Positions 13,245 through 20,492 of a DNA stretch of 20,492 bases are shown piece after piece. The notes below the pieces were generated by a model. The model did no database searches. It worked only from the letters and a program-made list of their open reading frames with translations, and was not told the DNA's origin. Within the stretch, counting starts at the first letter, position 1. Each line of letters opens with the position of its first letter. This DNA comes from Azophilus sp964638775 (GTDB lineage Bacteria > Pseudomonadota > Gammaproteobacteria > Pseudomonadales > Azotimanducaceae): NCBI GenBank assembly GCA_964638775.1, contig CAZWZH010000089.1:1-20492 (forward strand), in the 5' to 3' direction. A program made the translations under genes and the position numbers.

Positions 13245-15494
13245 GTGAACAGTAGTGGTTCTGCATGCTTGGCCCTCCAAACCGGGACCGGCACGGCGTT
13301 CAGGCAAAGTGCCGCGGCGGCGGCGGCCGGGTTGGCCGTCGCCGTGATGCTCTTCGGTCCGGTCCAGGCCCGGGAACTCGAGGAGATCGTCGTCACCGCG
13401 GAAAGACGCGCAGAGAACCTGCAGGACGTGCCGAACGCGATCACGGCGCTCAGCGAGACAACGATCGAACAGGCCGACATCCATGACCTGACCGATATCG
13501 CGACGCGCATTCCCGGCCTGACGTTTTCGCCCTTTTCCCCCGGGCAGAACATCGTGGCCCTGCGCGGTGCATCGTCCAACGACGACGGCGCGGGAACCGA
13601 CAACTCGGTGTCCGTATTCGTCGACGATGTCTACCTGGGCAGGGTCTCGAACATCAATCCGGAGATGTTCGACATCGAGCGCATCGAGGTGCTGCGCGGG
13701 CCGCAGGGCACCCTGTACGGCAAGAACACCATTGGCGGCGCCATCAACGTCGTATCGACCCGACCGAACATCGAGGCCCTGGAAGGCAAGGTGCGGGTCA
13801 GTGTCGGCAACTACGAGCGCCGCGATGTCTCGGGGCTCTTGAGCGGTCCGCTGGGCCAGGGTTGGGCAGCGAAGGGGTCGTTCAGCTATCGGAAGCGGGA
13901 CGGCTGGGTGGACAACGTTTACCTGGACAAGAAGCAGAAGGACGATGACGTGCTGGCGTTGCGCGGTCAGTTGCTGTACGCCGGAGAGACATTTGAGGCC
14001 CTGGTCAGCGCGGATTTCAACCGGCTGGACATCGAGGACATGGCGCGAACCCCCATCGCCACGGGGGAACCGGGCGACCCGGCATTCTGGGCCGCCAATC
14101 TGCCGGGCAGCTATGCGGACCTTTGCAGCGGCCGGGGCGCTGATTGCTCCGCGGGACCCATCGACGGCTATGCGAAACGGGAAGCCTGGGGTGTCAGCAT
14201 GAAGCTGGATTGGCGCCCGGCGGCCGGGGAGCTGATCTCGATTACCGCTTATCGGGAAAACGAAGCGGACTGGAACATGGATTCCACGGGAACGCCCGTC
14301 TCACCGCTGCCGCCGTTGTTCAACCAGATCAACGACGACATTTTCGACAGCACCGAACAGTTCACGCAGGAACTGCGCTGGGTATCCGGCCTGGGCGAGA
14401 CGGTCGACTACATAGCGGGACTGTGGTTTCTCAACGAGAAGACCGACCGGACGGAGTGCTTCGACAATGACGTGCTGCCGAGCGACTGCACCCCCACGGC
14501 GGACAACGGAGCCACGGACTGGTACCGCCAGGTGAACGAAACAACCAGCTACGCCGGGTTCGGCCAGGTCGATTGGGGATTCGCCGATGGCTGGGAGCTG
14601 ACCCTCGGCGGGCGCTACAGCTTCGACAGGAAGGCGATTGACAACGACGCCATCGCGGGCGATTTCGTCGTGATCAACCAGACGTTCTCCAATTCGGTCA
14701 GTGAGAACTGGAGCGCTTTCACGCCGAAGATCGCACTGGCCTATCAGCCCCGCGACAACGCCACGATCTATGCCGCCGTCTCCTGGGGGTTCAAGAGCGG
14801 CGGCTTTGCGGCGGCGCCCCAGGGCATTGAGTTCACCGAGCCGCTGGACCAGGAGGAGGCGCTGAACTACGAGGTCGGCATCAAGGCGGATCTCGGCGAC
14901 AGCCTCCGGCTGAACGCGGCGGTTTTCTTCACGGAATACCAGGATCTGCAGATCCAGACCTTCGGCCCGCTGACCGCCGCGGCAGCCTTCGGAACCTTCC
15001 AGACGTTCAACGCGGGCGACGCTGAGATTTTCGGCGCCGAACTGGAAGCGACCTGGATCCTCACGGACAGGCTGACTCTCTCCGGTTTCTACGCTTACCA
15101 GGACAGCGAGTTCGGCGACACCGATATTCCGGGTACCGCCTTCCCCGACCAGTCGGGCCAGGACCTGATCCGGGCGCCCGAACACAAGTTCAATCTCAAT
15201 GCGGATTACATCCATCCGCTGGCCAACGGCAGCGAGCTGGCGGTGACCCTGAGCTGGCGATACACGGACGATCAGCGCGGCGAACTGGAGCCCTGGGCGG
15301 TGCAGCCCGAGTTCGACCTGTTCGACGCCCGGGTGAGCTGGACGAGCGGCGACGATGCCTTGGAGGTGGCTGCGTGGGGCAGGAACCTGGCGGACGAGGA
15401 GTACATCAGTCACCTCTACACCATCGCCTCCAGCATGGTGGTGGTTCATGGCGACCCACGTATGTATGGTGCCACGGCGACGTACCGGTTCTAG
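13245..15494 (+). CDS. TonB-dependent outer-membrane receptor
   Basis: 749 residues from the GTG at 13245, chosen because AAGGGG stands six bases upstream; a GTG at 13227 overlapping the amidase stop is the alternative. A signal peptide of about 42 residues ends GPVQA, followed by a TonB box EEIVVTA at about 46-52. The plug domain (about 58-175) carries IERIEVLRGPQGTLYGKN and GGAINVVS. The rest is a 22-strand beta-barrel ending in Tyr-Arg-Phe, the usual C-terminal aromatic. Two cysteine pairs in the extracellular-loop part (DLCSGRGADC and ECFDNDVLPSDC) probably form disulfides. Such receptors import siderophores, vitamins, glycans or lipids using TonB energy. No siderophore genes are nearby; coupling to an amidase suggests an organic nutrient. 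Confidence 0.95.
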   Translation: MNSSGSACLALQTGTGTAFRQSAAAAAAGLAVAVMLFGPVQARELEEIVVTAERRAENLQDVPNAITALSETTIEQADIHDLTDIATRIPGLTFSPFSPGQNIVALRGASSNDDGAGTDNSVSVFVDDVYLGRVSNINPEMFDIERIEVLRGPQGTLYGKNTIGGAINVVSTRPNIEALEGKVRVSVGNYERRDVSGLLSGPLGQGWAAKGSFSYRKRDGWVDNVYLDKKQKDDDVLALRGQLLYAGETFEALVSADFNRLDIEDMARTPIATGEPGDPAFWAANLPGSYADLCSGRGADCSAGPIDGYAKREAWGVSMKLDWRPAAGELISITAYRENEADWNMDSTGTPVSPLPPLFNQINDDIFDSTEQFTQELRWVSGLGETVDYIAGLWFLNEKTDRTECFDNDVLPSDCTPTADNGATDWYRQVNETTSYAGFGQVDWGFADGWELTLGGRYSFDRKAIDNDAIAGDFVVINQTFSNSVSENWSAFTPKIALAYQPRDNATIYAAVSWGFKSGGFAAAPQGIEFTEPLDQEEALNYEVGIKADLGDSLRLNAAVFFTEYQDLQIQTFGPLTAAAAFGTFQTFNAGDAEIFGAELEATWILTDRLTLSGFYAYQDSEFGDTDIPGTAFPDQSGQDLIRAPEHKFNLNADYIHPLANGSELAVTLSWRYTDDQRGELEPWAVQPEFDLFDARVSWTSGDDALEVAAWGRNLADEEYISHLYTIASSMVVVHGDPRMYGATATYRF

Positions 15495-15569
15495 CATTCC
15501 CCGCGCCGGACGGCGTGGGCACCCAACCGATTGAGTGCGTGAGGTGATGGGAGGGAGTACAGTGGGCTC

Positions 15570-16343
15570 GTGAATCTCACGCAGAAGCAGTGGCGCAAGT
15601 TGTTGAACGTCATTGGGCACCTGAATGACAGCCTGGACGACTATGGCGTCCGCGAACGGGCGGGACGCGACCTGCTCGACCTCCTTTCGGCGGACCATTT
15701 CGCCTCTTACATCTGGGACGAGTGCGAAGGCGTCTTCTCGAGGCCGGTGTACCTGAACATGTCCCCTGAGAACCTGAAACTATACGAGCAGTACTACCAG
15801 TTTCACGACCCGATCACGTTCAAGATGCAGCCCTACCGGCGGGCGGTTTCAGTCAATGAAGTGATGGCCCAGCAGGACCTGATCAATACGGAGTTCTTCA
15901 ACGACTTTCTTTCCAGGGACGGGCTGTACTACGGGATCAACATCTACGTCTACGACAACGGCAACCGGAACATCGGCGACTTTCGGGTGTGGCGGTCGCG
16001 CAAGCGTGCCAACTTCGACCGGCGGGAACTGGAGATACTGGACATGATCGCCCCGCACTTCAGGAATGCGATGCGCAACATCCTGTTCGCCAAGCACAAG
16101 ATTCCGGCGCTGGAACTGGACGAGATCCGCAAATCCCTGTGCGACGGCTACAGCTTGACCCGGCGGGAGCTCGATGTGGCGGCTGCGGTCCTGGAGGGTC
16201 TGCCCGACAAGAAGATCAGCGAGACGCTGCACATCTCGATGCCGACTCTGCGCAGCCACATTCAGCACGTGTTCGGCAAGCTCGACGTCAACAGCCGCAC
16301 CGAGTTCTGCAGCAAGGTGTTTCTGGGCAACGCGTCTGCTTGA
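15570..16343 (+). CDS. LuxR-type transcriptional regulator
   Basis: 257 residues. The C-terminal LuxR/GerE helix-turn-helix is clear at about 196-246: LTRRELDVAAAVLEGLPDKK, then ISETLHISMPTLRSHIQHVF and GKLDVNSRTEF. The N-terminal 170 residues look like a PAS/GAF-like sensor half (YYQFHDPITF, NDFLSRDGLYYGINIYVYD, DFRVWRSRKRANF); they lack a receiver-domain phosphorylation site, so this is not an NarL-type response regulator. A typical autoinducer-binding W-x-x-x-Y-x-x-x-Y pattern is not clear. GTG start with GGGAGGGA about 12 nt upstream. It lies 75 bp after the TonB receptor on the same strand and may control the amidase-receptor unit (inference). Confidence 0.9.
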   Translation: MNLTQKQWRKLLNVIGHLNDSLDDYGVRERAGRDLLDLLSADHFASYIWDECEGVFSRPVYLNMSPENLKLYEQYYQFHDPITFKMQPYRRAVSVNEVMAQQDLINTEFFNDFLSRDGLYYGINIYVYDNGNRNIGDFRVWRSRKRANFDRRELEILDMIAPHFRNAMRNILFAKHKIPALELDEIRKSLCDGYSLTRRELDVAAAVLEGLPDKKISETLHISMPTLRSHIQHVFGKLDVNSRTEFCSKVFLGNASA

Positions 16344-16423
16344 ACGGGCTGTTGCACCCGCTCTCGATCCTGGTACCGGCCAAATTCGACTGTGCCGGAC
16401 ACCAGTTACAGGCGCATTAGCGG

Positions 16424-16768
16424 CTAGCCGAATACCTCGGCGTAGACGGATTCGTTGAATCCGACGAGCAGGGTATCGCCCACGCGCAGGGTGGGGGCCC
16501 GCAGGTTGCCCGTGGAGCCGAGCATCGCGGTCACTGCCTCGTCGGAGAGCCTGTCGTCGCCGGTAAATTCCTGCAGCTTTCTGCCCTTTGCAACGTGTGC
16601 GGCATTGGCGGCTTCGAGCAGCGCCACGGCGTCGCCGCGCTGCAGCTTGCGGCTGGCCGGTACGGTTTCGGCCACCTCGATGTTTCTCGCCTCCAGAAAC
16701 TTGGAGGCCCGCTTGCAGCTTGTTCAGCCGCTGCGGAAGTAGTACCAGTCAACCCTTGTGGCGGTCAT
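16424..16768 (-). CDS. ArsC-family thioredoxin-fold selenoprotein, in-frame UGA as selenocysteine
   Basis: The ATG at 16768 opens a 114-residue protein if UGA at 16726-16724 (codon 15) is read as selenocysteine. The N-terminus is TRVDWYYFRSG-U-T-S-C18, a strand followed by a UxxC redox motif, exactly where ArsC/Spx/glutaredoxin-like proteins have CxxC. The frame continues unbroken with a helix (KRASKFLEARNIEV), then TVPASRKL, and ends with GNLRAPTLRVGDTLLVGFNE, in which the cis-Pro segment R-A-P-T closes the thioredoxin fold. Selenoprotein members of this ArsC-like family are known. A hairpin fitting a bacterial SECIS follows the UGA. Without recoding, only residues from a GTG at codon 32 would be called, removing the active site. 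The alternative is a Cys-to-stop mutation, but the hairpin and intact remainder argue against it. Probably a thiol/selenol oxidoreductase; substrate unknown. Confidence 0.82.
16689..16708 (-). promoter_or_regulatory. Candidate bacterial SECIS hairpin
   Basis: On the minus strand GCCTCCA-AGTTTC-TGGAGGC forms a perfect 7-bp stem with a six-base loop. The loop begins 22 nt after the UGA and has G at its second position. Both agree with the known bacterial SECIS rules: UGA-to-loop distance of roughly 16-37 nt and a G in the first two loop bases. It lies within the coding sequence, as bacterial SECIS elements do, and would bind SelB. Confidence 0.75.
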
Positions 16769-16871
16769 GTCGCTCGATCCTTCCGGCAGTACGCCCATGC
16801 TGCCATCCCGCTTGGGCAAGATCAATTTCCCCTGCTATGCTCGCCGCGTCATCGGGCTTCGAGAATCGTCA

Positions 16872-18605
16872 ATGCACTCGGTGTTCGTCGTGCTGCTCGG
16901 CATCGCCGGGATGTGTTTCGGCTGGTTCGTCTACTCGCGGTTCATCGCCGAGCGCATCTTCCGGCTCGACCCGGATTTCGTGACCCCCGCCCACGAGTTC
17001 AACGACGGGGTCGACTTCGTTCCCACCAACCGCTACGTGCTCTGGGGCCATCACTTTACGTCGGTGGCGGGTGCGGCGCCCATCGTGGGGCCGGCGATCG
17101 CCGTGTACTGGGGCTGGGCGCCGGCGGTGGCCTGGGTGGTGCTGGGCACGATCTTTTTCGCCGGCGTGCATGACTTCGGGGCGTTGTGGGCGAGCAACCG
17201 GCACAAGGCGCGCTCCATCGGCGTGCTGTCGGAATCCGTGGTGGGGGCGCGCACGCGCAAGCTCTACATGGTGGTGGTGTTCCTGCTGTTGCTCATGGTG
17301 AACTCGGTGTTCGGCGTGATCATCGCGCGGGCGTTCGTGAACACGCCGAGCGCCGTTTTTCCGGCCTGGGCCGCCATCGTGGTTGCGCTGGTCATCGGGC
17401 AACTGCTGCATCGCCGGTTCAACCTCATTGCGCTGTGCATCGGCGGGGTGGCCGCCCTGTACGTTTCCATCTACGTGGGCGATCTCATGCCGCTGGAGCT
17501 GCCGGCGATGTTCGGCCTGGCGCCCCAGGCCAACTGGATACTCATTCTCTTCCTTTACGCCGCCCTGGCCTCCATGCTGCCGGTCTGGGTGTTGCTGCAG
17601 CCGCGCGACTTCATCAACGGCGTACAGCTCTTTCTCGGGCTGGCGCTGCTGTACGGAGCGGTGTTGCTGGTGATGCCGGACATCGCCGCCCCGGCTTTCA
17701 ACGACCGGTTGAGCGAGAGCGCACCGTCGATCGTTCCGCTGCTTTTCGTCACCATCGCCTGCGGCGCCGTGTCGGGGTTTCACGGCATCGTTGCCTCGGG
17801 CACCAGTTCGAAGCAGCTCGACCGTGAGCCGGATGCGCGTTTCGTGGGTTATCTGGGCGCCGTCGGCGAAGGGTCGCTGGCGCTGATCACCATTGTCGCG
17901 GTAACGGGCGTGACGCTGGCCGCCACCACCGAAGAGTGGCACGCGATGTACAGCGAGTTCGGCTCGGCCGGGGCAGCCAGCTTCATACAGGGTGGGGCCA
18001 ACCTGATCAGTTCCGGCTGGGGGCTGCCCGTGGGGGTCGCCCAGACCATGCTCGCCACCATGGTCGTGCTGTTCGCCGGCACCACCATGGACTCCGGGGT
18101 GCGCCTGCAGCGCTACATCATCCAGGAGTGGGGCGAGATCTATGGAATTCCCGTGCTCGGCAACAGTGTGCTCTCCACCGCCCTGGCGGTGGGCGCCTGC
18201 CTGTTGCTGGCGTTCGGCGCGGGCGGGGCGAGCGGGGCCGGCGGGCTGGTTCTGTGGCCGTTGTTCGGGTCGACCAACCAGCTTCTCGCCGGGCTGACGC
18301 TACTGGTCCTGACGGTGCTGCTGATGAAACTGGGGCGGCCCGCCTGGTACACCATGGCGCCGATGCTGTTCGTGCTGGTGATGTCCTTCTCGGCGGGGGT
18401 GGTGACGCTGAACCAGCTCTTTGCGGCGGGCAACTATCTGCTGGTGGGTATCGGGGCGATCGTGCTGGGCACCAGCGTTCTCGTCATGCTGGAAGCCGCC
18501 TCGGTGATCATGTCGTTGAGAAGCGGTGACACGGGACAGGGAACCGCGGCGGGCGCGCCGGGACGCCCGGGAGCGTCCGCTTCCCACTCAACGGATGTGC
18601 GTTGA
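16872..18605 (+). CDS. cstA: Carbon starvation protein A (CstA) family transporter
   Basis: 577 residues, strongly hydrophobic with about 15-16 membrane segments. CstA hallmarks: NRYVLWGHHFTSVAGAAPIV (53-72), VHDFGALWASNRHKARSIG (99-117), SGFHGIVASGTSSKQL in the middle, TTMDSGVRLQRYI, and LWPLFGSTNQLLAGL later. The protein is shorter than E. coli CstA or BtsT (about 700), as in many other bacteria. Family members import peptides or pyruvate. The ATG at 16872 begins right at the first membrane helix; in-frame earlier starts (16797 or 16758) would add a non-hydrophobic extension running into the divergent selenoprotein promoter. A weak promoter-like pair, TTGGGC (16812) and TATGCT (16836) 18 bp apart, lies upstream. 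Substrate not determined. Confidence 0.93.
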   Translation: MHSVFVVLLGIAGMCFGWFVYSRFIAERIFRLDPDFVTPAHEFNDGVDFVPTNRYVLWGHHFTSVAGAAPIVGPAIAVYWGWAPAVAWVVLGTIFFAGVHDFGALWASNRHKARSIGVLSESVVGARTRKLYMVVVFLLLLMVNSVFGVIIARAFVNTPSAVFPAWAAIVVALVIGQLLHRRFNLIALCIGGVAALYVSIYVGDLMPLELPAMFGLAPQANWILILFLYAALASMLPVWVLLQPRDFINGVQLFLGLALLYGAVLLVMPDIAAPAFNDRLSESAPSIVPLLFVTIACGAVSGFHGIVASGTSSKQLDREPDARFVGYLGAVGEGSLALITIVAVTGVTLAATTEEWHAMYSEFGSAGAASFIQGGANLISSGWGLPVGVAQTMLATMVVLFAGTTMDSGVRLQRYIIQEWGEIYGIPVLGNSVLSTALAVGACLLLAFGAGGASGAGGLVLWPLFGSTNQLLAGLTLLVLTVLLMKLGRPAWYTMAPMLFVLVMSFSAGVVTLNQLFAAGNYLLVGIGAIVLGTSVLVMLEAASVIMSLRSGDTGQGTAAGAPGRPGASASHSTDVR

Positions 18606-18695
18606 CCTCGCCGTTCCGTATCGGTGGGTGCGACGCCGCCAGGTTCACGCAGTTTCGCGCATCGACATGAATTGCCGGGGCAGGGGCCTGTTCAC

Positions 18696-19556
18696 ATGAG
18701 GTGTCTGGGGCTGTGCCTGTTTTTGCTCTGGATTGCGGCGGGTTGTTCGGGGGCGGACGAGGAGGAGGATGTGTCCGCTGCTAGTTCGCCTGCGCAACGG
18801 GCGCCGGCTGGCGCTTCGATGCTGCCGGCCGGCGCGGTCGATGGCGGTTCGTTGTCGCCGCGGGCGTTGGCGCGGGCGTTTTCCGAGCTCGACCTCGATG
18901 GAGTGGGCGTTGAGTTGCTCGACCAAGGCGGTGAGCCGTTGCTGCTCGTTCACCTCGAACTTGATGCGCTGGAGCCGGTTCTGATCGGCGGCCGGCCCGG
19001 CGGGGTGACGGCGGCGGACGCACTCCGGGAGGCTCAGGTGGTCGTCGGCAGCGGCTTCGTTTCCCACGTGAGTTCGCTCTCGCCGGTGGGGCTTCTGCAG
19101 ATCGACGGCGAGATGCTGAGCGAGATGCAGCCGTACGGCTACACGCGGGTGCTGGGCCTGCGTTCCGACTCGCTGGGCGTGCTGGGGCACCGCGAATTTC
19201 ACAGGGGCATGTACCCGTCGGCAGTTCAGCTTGGCCCGGGAATCGTGGAGCAGGGGCTGCTCGACATTTCGGAACGCGACCTGACCCGGCCCCGTTACCT
19301 GCGCGCGTTCATCGCCACGTGCGGCCGCACGGCACTGGCCGGCGTTACCCTGCAACCGGCGCACCTGCATACGCTCGGAAAACGGCTGATCGAGCATTTC
19401 CGCGGCGTCGGCCTTGTCTGCGACGAAGTCGTCAATCTGGCCGGAGACCGGGAGGCGTTACTGGCCATGGCGGCCGAAGATGGCGAGCGGTTCGCCTATT
19501 TCGGCCACCCCCACAAAGCCAAGGCGACATTGATCGGATTCAGGAGGCGGGGGTAG
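18696..19556 (+). CDS. Lipoprotein, phosphodiester glycosidase (NAGPA-like) domain
   Basis: 286 residues. A short hydrophobic signal ends in the lipobox I-A-A-G-C17; the next residue is Ser, which favours outer-membrane sorting. An acidic and Ala/Pro-rich linker (19-50) follows. The remainder resembles the NAGPA/DUF2233 phosphodiester glycosidase family: GSGFVSH (118-124) for the N-G-x-F-F segment, PVGLLQIDGE (130-139), YPSAVQLGPGIVEQG (173-187), RTALAGV (211-217) and NLAGDREALLAM (247-258). The last normally reads N-L-D-G-G-G-S, so a key Asp-Gly pair is altered and activity may differ. The ATG at 18696 has CAGGGGCC about 9 nt before it. A 90-bp gap follows cstA on the same strand, so co-transcription is possible. 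Domain assignment is from pattern memory and is moderate. Confidence 0.65.
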   Translation: MRCLGLCLFLLWIAAGCSGADEEEDVSAASSPAQRAPAGASMLPAGAVDGGSLSPRALARAFSELDLDGVGVELLDQGGEPLLLVHLELDALEPVLIGGRPGGVTAADALREAQVVVGSGFVSHVSSLSPVGLLQIDGEMLSEMQPYGYTRVLGLRSDSLGVLGHREFHRGMYPSAVQLGPGIVEQGLLDISERDLTRPRYLRAFIATCGRTALAGVTLQPAHLHTLGKRLIEHFRGVGLVCDEVVNLAGDREALLAMAAEDGERFAYFGHPHKAKATLIGFRRRG

Positions 19557-19741
19557 TTGGGTCCGGCGCCGCCCGGCGATGGGGGCGCGGACAGTGCGAA
19601 GGGTCAATACTACCGCTGGCTGGCGGCACCGGCGCACCGCAGCGTATCGATTGTTCTCCGAGTGAGCCGGCCGCGGTTACGGAAACCCGGCCTTTTCACA
19701 TCGGGCGTTCAGCGGCGCCTTGCCGGAACCGTTGAACGCGA

Positions 19742-19817
19742 CCTGCGTTCTCACGCAGGAACGGCGGGCGGCGCCTGGACGCCGCCCGCCCGCGAACCAT
19801 GAGCTGCCTACGGCAGC
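19742..19817. terminator. Three tandem hairpins between convergent genes
   Basis: Hairpin 1 (19742-19759): CCTGCGT/ACGCAGG with a 4-nt loop. Hairpin 2 (19763-19790): a perfect 11-bp GC stem GGCGGGCGGCG/CGCCGCCCGCC with a 6-nt loop. Hairpin 3 (19803-19817): GCTGCC/GGCAGC with a 3-nt loop, directly after the stop of the minus-strand gene. They fill the end of a 264-bp gap between convergent genes. No U-tract follows in either direction, so intrinsic termination is not proven. Confidence 0.55.
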
Positions 19818-19820
19818 GCG

Positions 19821-20150
19821 TTATTCGCTCTTAAGGCGATTCCAGACCCGCACAACCAGAATCGCTCCCACCGCGCCGTACAGTGCCGTGGCCTGTTGAT
19901 CCAGGATAGCGTCCAGGTAACCGCCGATCATAGGAATGTTGCCGAGGACATCCGCTCCGGCCGCTGCGCCAACAGCGATCGTGACGGCCAGGAAGCCTGT
20001 TGCGTCTTCGGCATCCACCACCATCGCGCCGTAAACCAGCCCGAGGATGACAAGTGCCAACGGCAGCAGGTTCTGCGGAACCGCACCCGGCGCCAATCCT
20101 TCAACGATAGACGCTAGAGCAGCCAGTCCGACAATTATTCTTGTCGCCAT
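19821..20150 (-). CDS. Small four-helix membrane protein, function unknown
   Basis: 109 residues with four hydrophobic segments at about 3-20, 27-45, 51-70 and 85-102, short acidic loops (VVDAEDA, LDAILDQQ) and a basic C-terminus (RVWNRLKSE), so that end is probably cytoplasmic. I do not recognise the family. ATG start with GGAAGGA four bases upstream. The leader is about 90 nt if the TATATA at 20248-20253 is its -10 box. A hairpin directly follows the stop. It stands alone between the lipoprotein gene and the terminal palindrome. Confidence 0.8.
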   Translation of the reverse strand: MATRIIVGLAALASIVEGLAPGAVPQNLLPLALVILGLVYGAMVVDAEDATGFLAVTIAVGAAAGADVLGNIPMIGGYLDAILDQQATALYGAVGAILVVRVWNRLKSE

Positions 20151-20337
20151 TTTCCTTCCCCCTCAATCGAAAGTGAGTACCTCTTGCACAACACTGTCGA
20201 CCAGGTGCCCGCGAACGAGCACTAGGTCTCTGCGGTGCACCCCGTACTATATAGGTCACGCACGGGAAAGCAAACGGTCTTTTTTCCGCGTTCGGGGCGG
20301 CCCTCAGGCGTCGATTCCACCCCCTAATCCGACCTAT
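20151..20337 (-). promoter_or_regulatory. Upstream region of the small membrane protein gene
   Basis: No gene is seen here. The octamer CTATATAG (about 20247-20254) gives a TATATA -10-like box on the minus strand, about 97 bp before the ATG; no convincing -35 pairs with it. The rest shows nothing recognisable up to the palindromic element. Confidence 0.3.
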
Positions 20338-20492
20338 TCATGAATGAACGTAGCGAGGTCGGCAAGAGTAGTGAAAGCACTGGGTGGCGCGGACCAGAGC
20401 GCGCGCAGGCGTGCTTACAGCACGTTGAGCACGCGGCGGGAGCACGCCCAGTGATTTCGCTGCTATTGACGGCCGCAGTAGTTTATTCATGA
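20338..20492. repeat. Long imperfect palindrome (MITE-like), reaches window edge
   Basis: The left end TCATGAATGAAC (20338-20349) mirrors the right end GTTTATTCATGA (20481-20492). Inside, GTGAAAGCACTGGGTG (from 20371) pairs with the complement of CGCCCAGTGATTTCGC (20445-20460), and the centre is CGTGCT-TAC-AGCACG (20410-20424). About 155 bp can fold into one long hairpin with a few mismatches and one gap. The left tip also forms the palindrome ATTCATGAAT (20336-20345), and the right end is cut by the window just before its counterpart. No coding capacity. A non-autonomous mobile repeat is the most likely reading. Confidence 0.75.

Noticed and set aside
14301..15698. 465-codon minus-strand open frame over the TonB receptor
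   Set aside because: Antisense shadow; the receptor frame has signal peptide, TonB box, plug and C-terminal Phe.
16424..16675. Plain 83-residue protein starting at GTG 16675
   Set aside because: This start removes the redox motif and first strand and helix of the thioredoxin fold; the upstream sequence is clearly coding in the same frame through the UGA.

Overview
The window is high-GC DNA from a Gram-negative bacterium. The evidence is a TonB-dependent receptor, an outer-membrane-type lipoprotein and a CstA transporter. A proteobacterium is most likely, perhaps a gammaproteobacterium, but nothing here fixes the taxon. No tRNA, rRNA, CRISPR array or intact insertion sequence was seen.

Left part (1-10294): after the tail of a GNAT acetyltransferase comes a catabolic block that reads as steroid-ring degradation. 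On the minus strand lie a truncated SnoaL-like reading frame, an adrenodoxin-type [2Fe-2S] ferredoxin, an amidohydrolase-fold protein without the usual metal ligands, and a KshA-type Rieske oxygenase. Diverging from them on the plus strand are an HsaA-like flavin monooxygenase, an HsaD-like C-C hydrolase, an HsaC-like type I extradiol dioxygenase, IpdA, IpdB, an IpdC-type nitronate-monooxygenase-family enzyme and a DoxX-family membrane protein. Together these supply steps for opening rings A/B (Ksh, HsaA, HsaC, HsaD) and the last steps on rings C/D (IpdABC). The ferredoxin is the obvious electron donor candidate for the Rieske oxygenase. KshB, HsaB, KstD and HsaEFG are not in the window. Two gene fragments, a SnoaL N-terminus and a short-chain dehydrogenase C-terminus, flank the ferredoxin and point to past rearrangement. 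A 109-bp inverted-repeat element lies between the Rieske and amidohydrolase genes.

Middle part (10357-16343): a leucine-dehydrogenase-type gene (minus) is separated by an AT-rich region from an amidase, a TonB-dependent receptor and a LuxR-type regulator (plus). These three may form an uptake-and-use unit for an amide-containing compound; the substrate cannot be read from sequence.

Right part (16424-20492): the most striking item is a minus-strand ArsC/thioredoxin-like gene whose redox motif is U-T-S-C. An in-frame UGA stands at codon 15, and 15 nt after it is a 7-bp GC-rich hairpin with a six-base loop carrying G at loop position 2, as expected for a bacterial SECIS. Standard gene calling would drop the first 31 residues. 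It is followed by cstA, a lipoprotein with a phosphodiester-glycosidase (NAGPA-like) pattern, a cluster of hairpins between convergent genes, a small four-helix membrane protein, and a roughly 155-bp imperfect palindrome that runs to the window edge.
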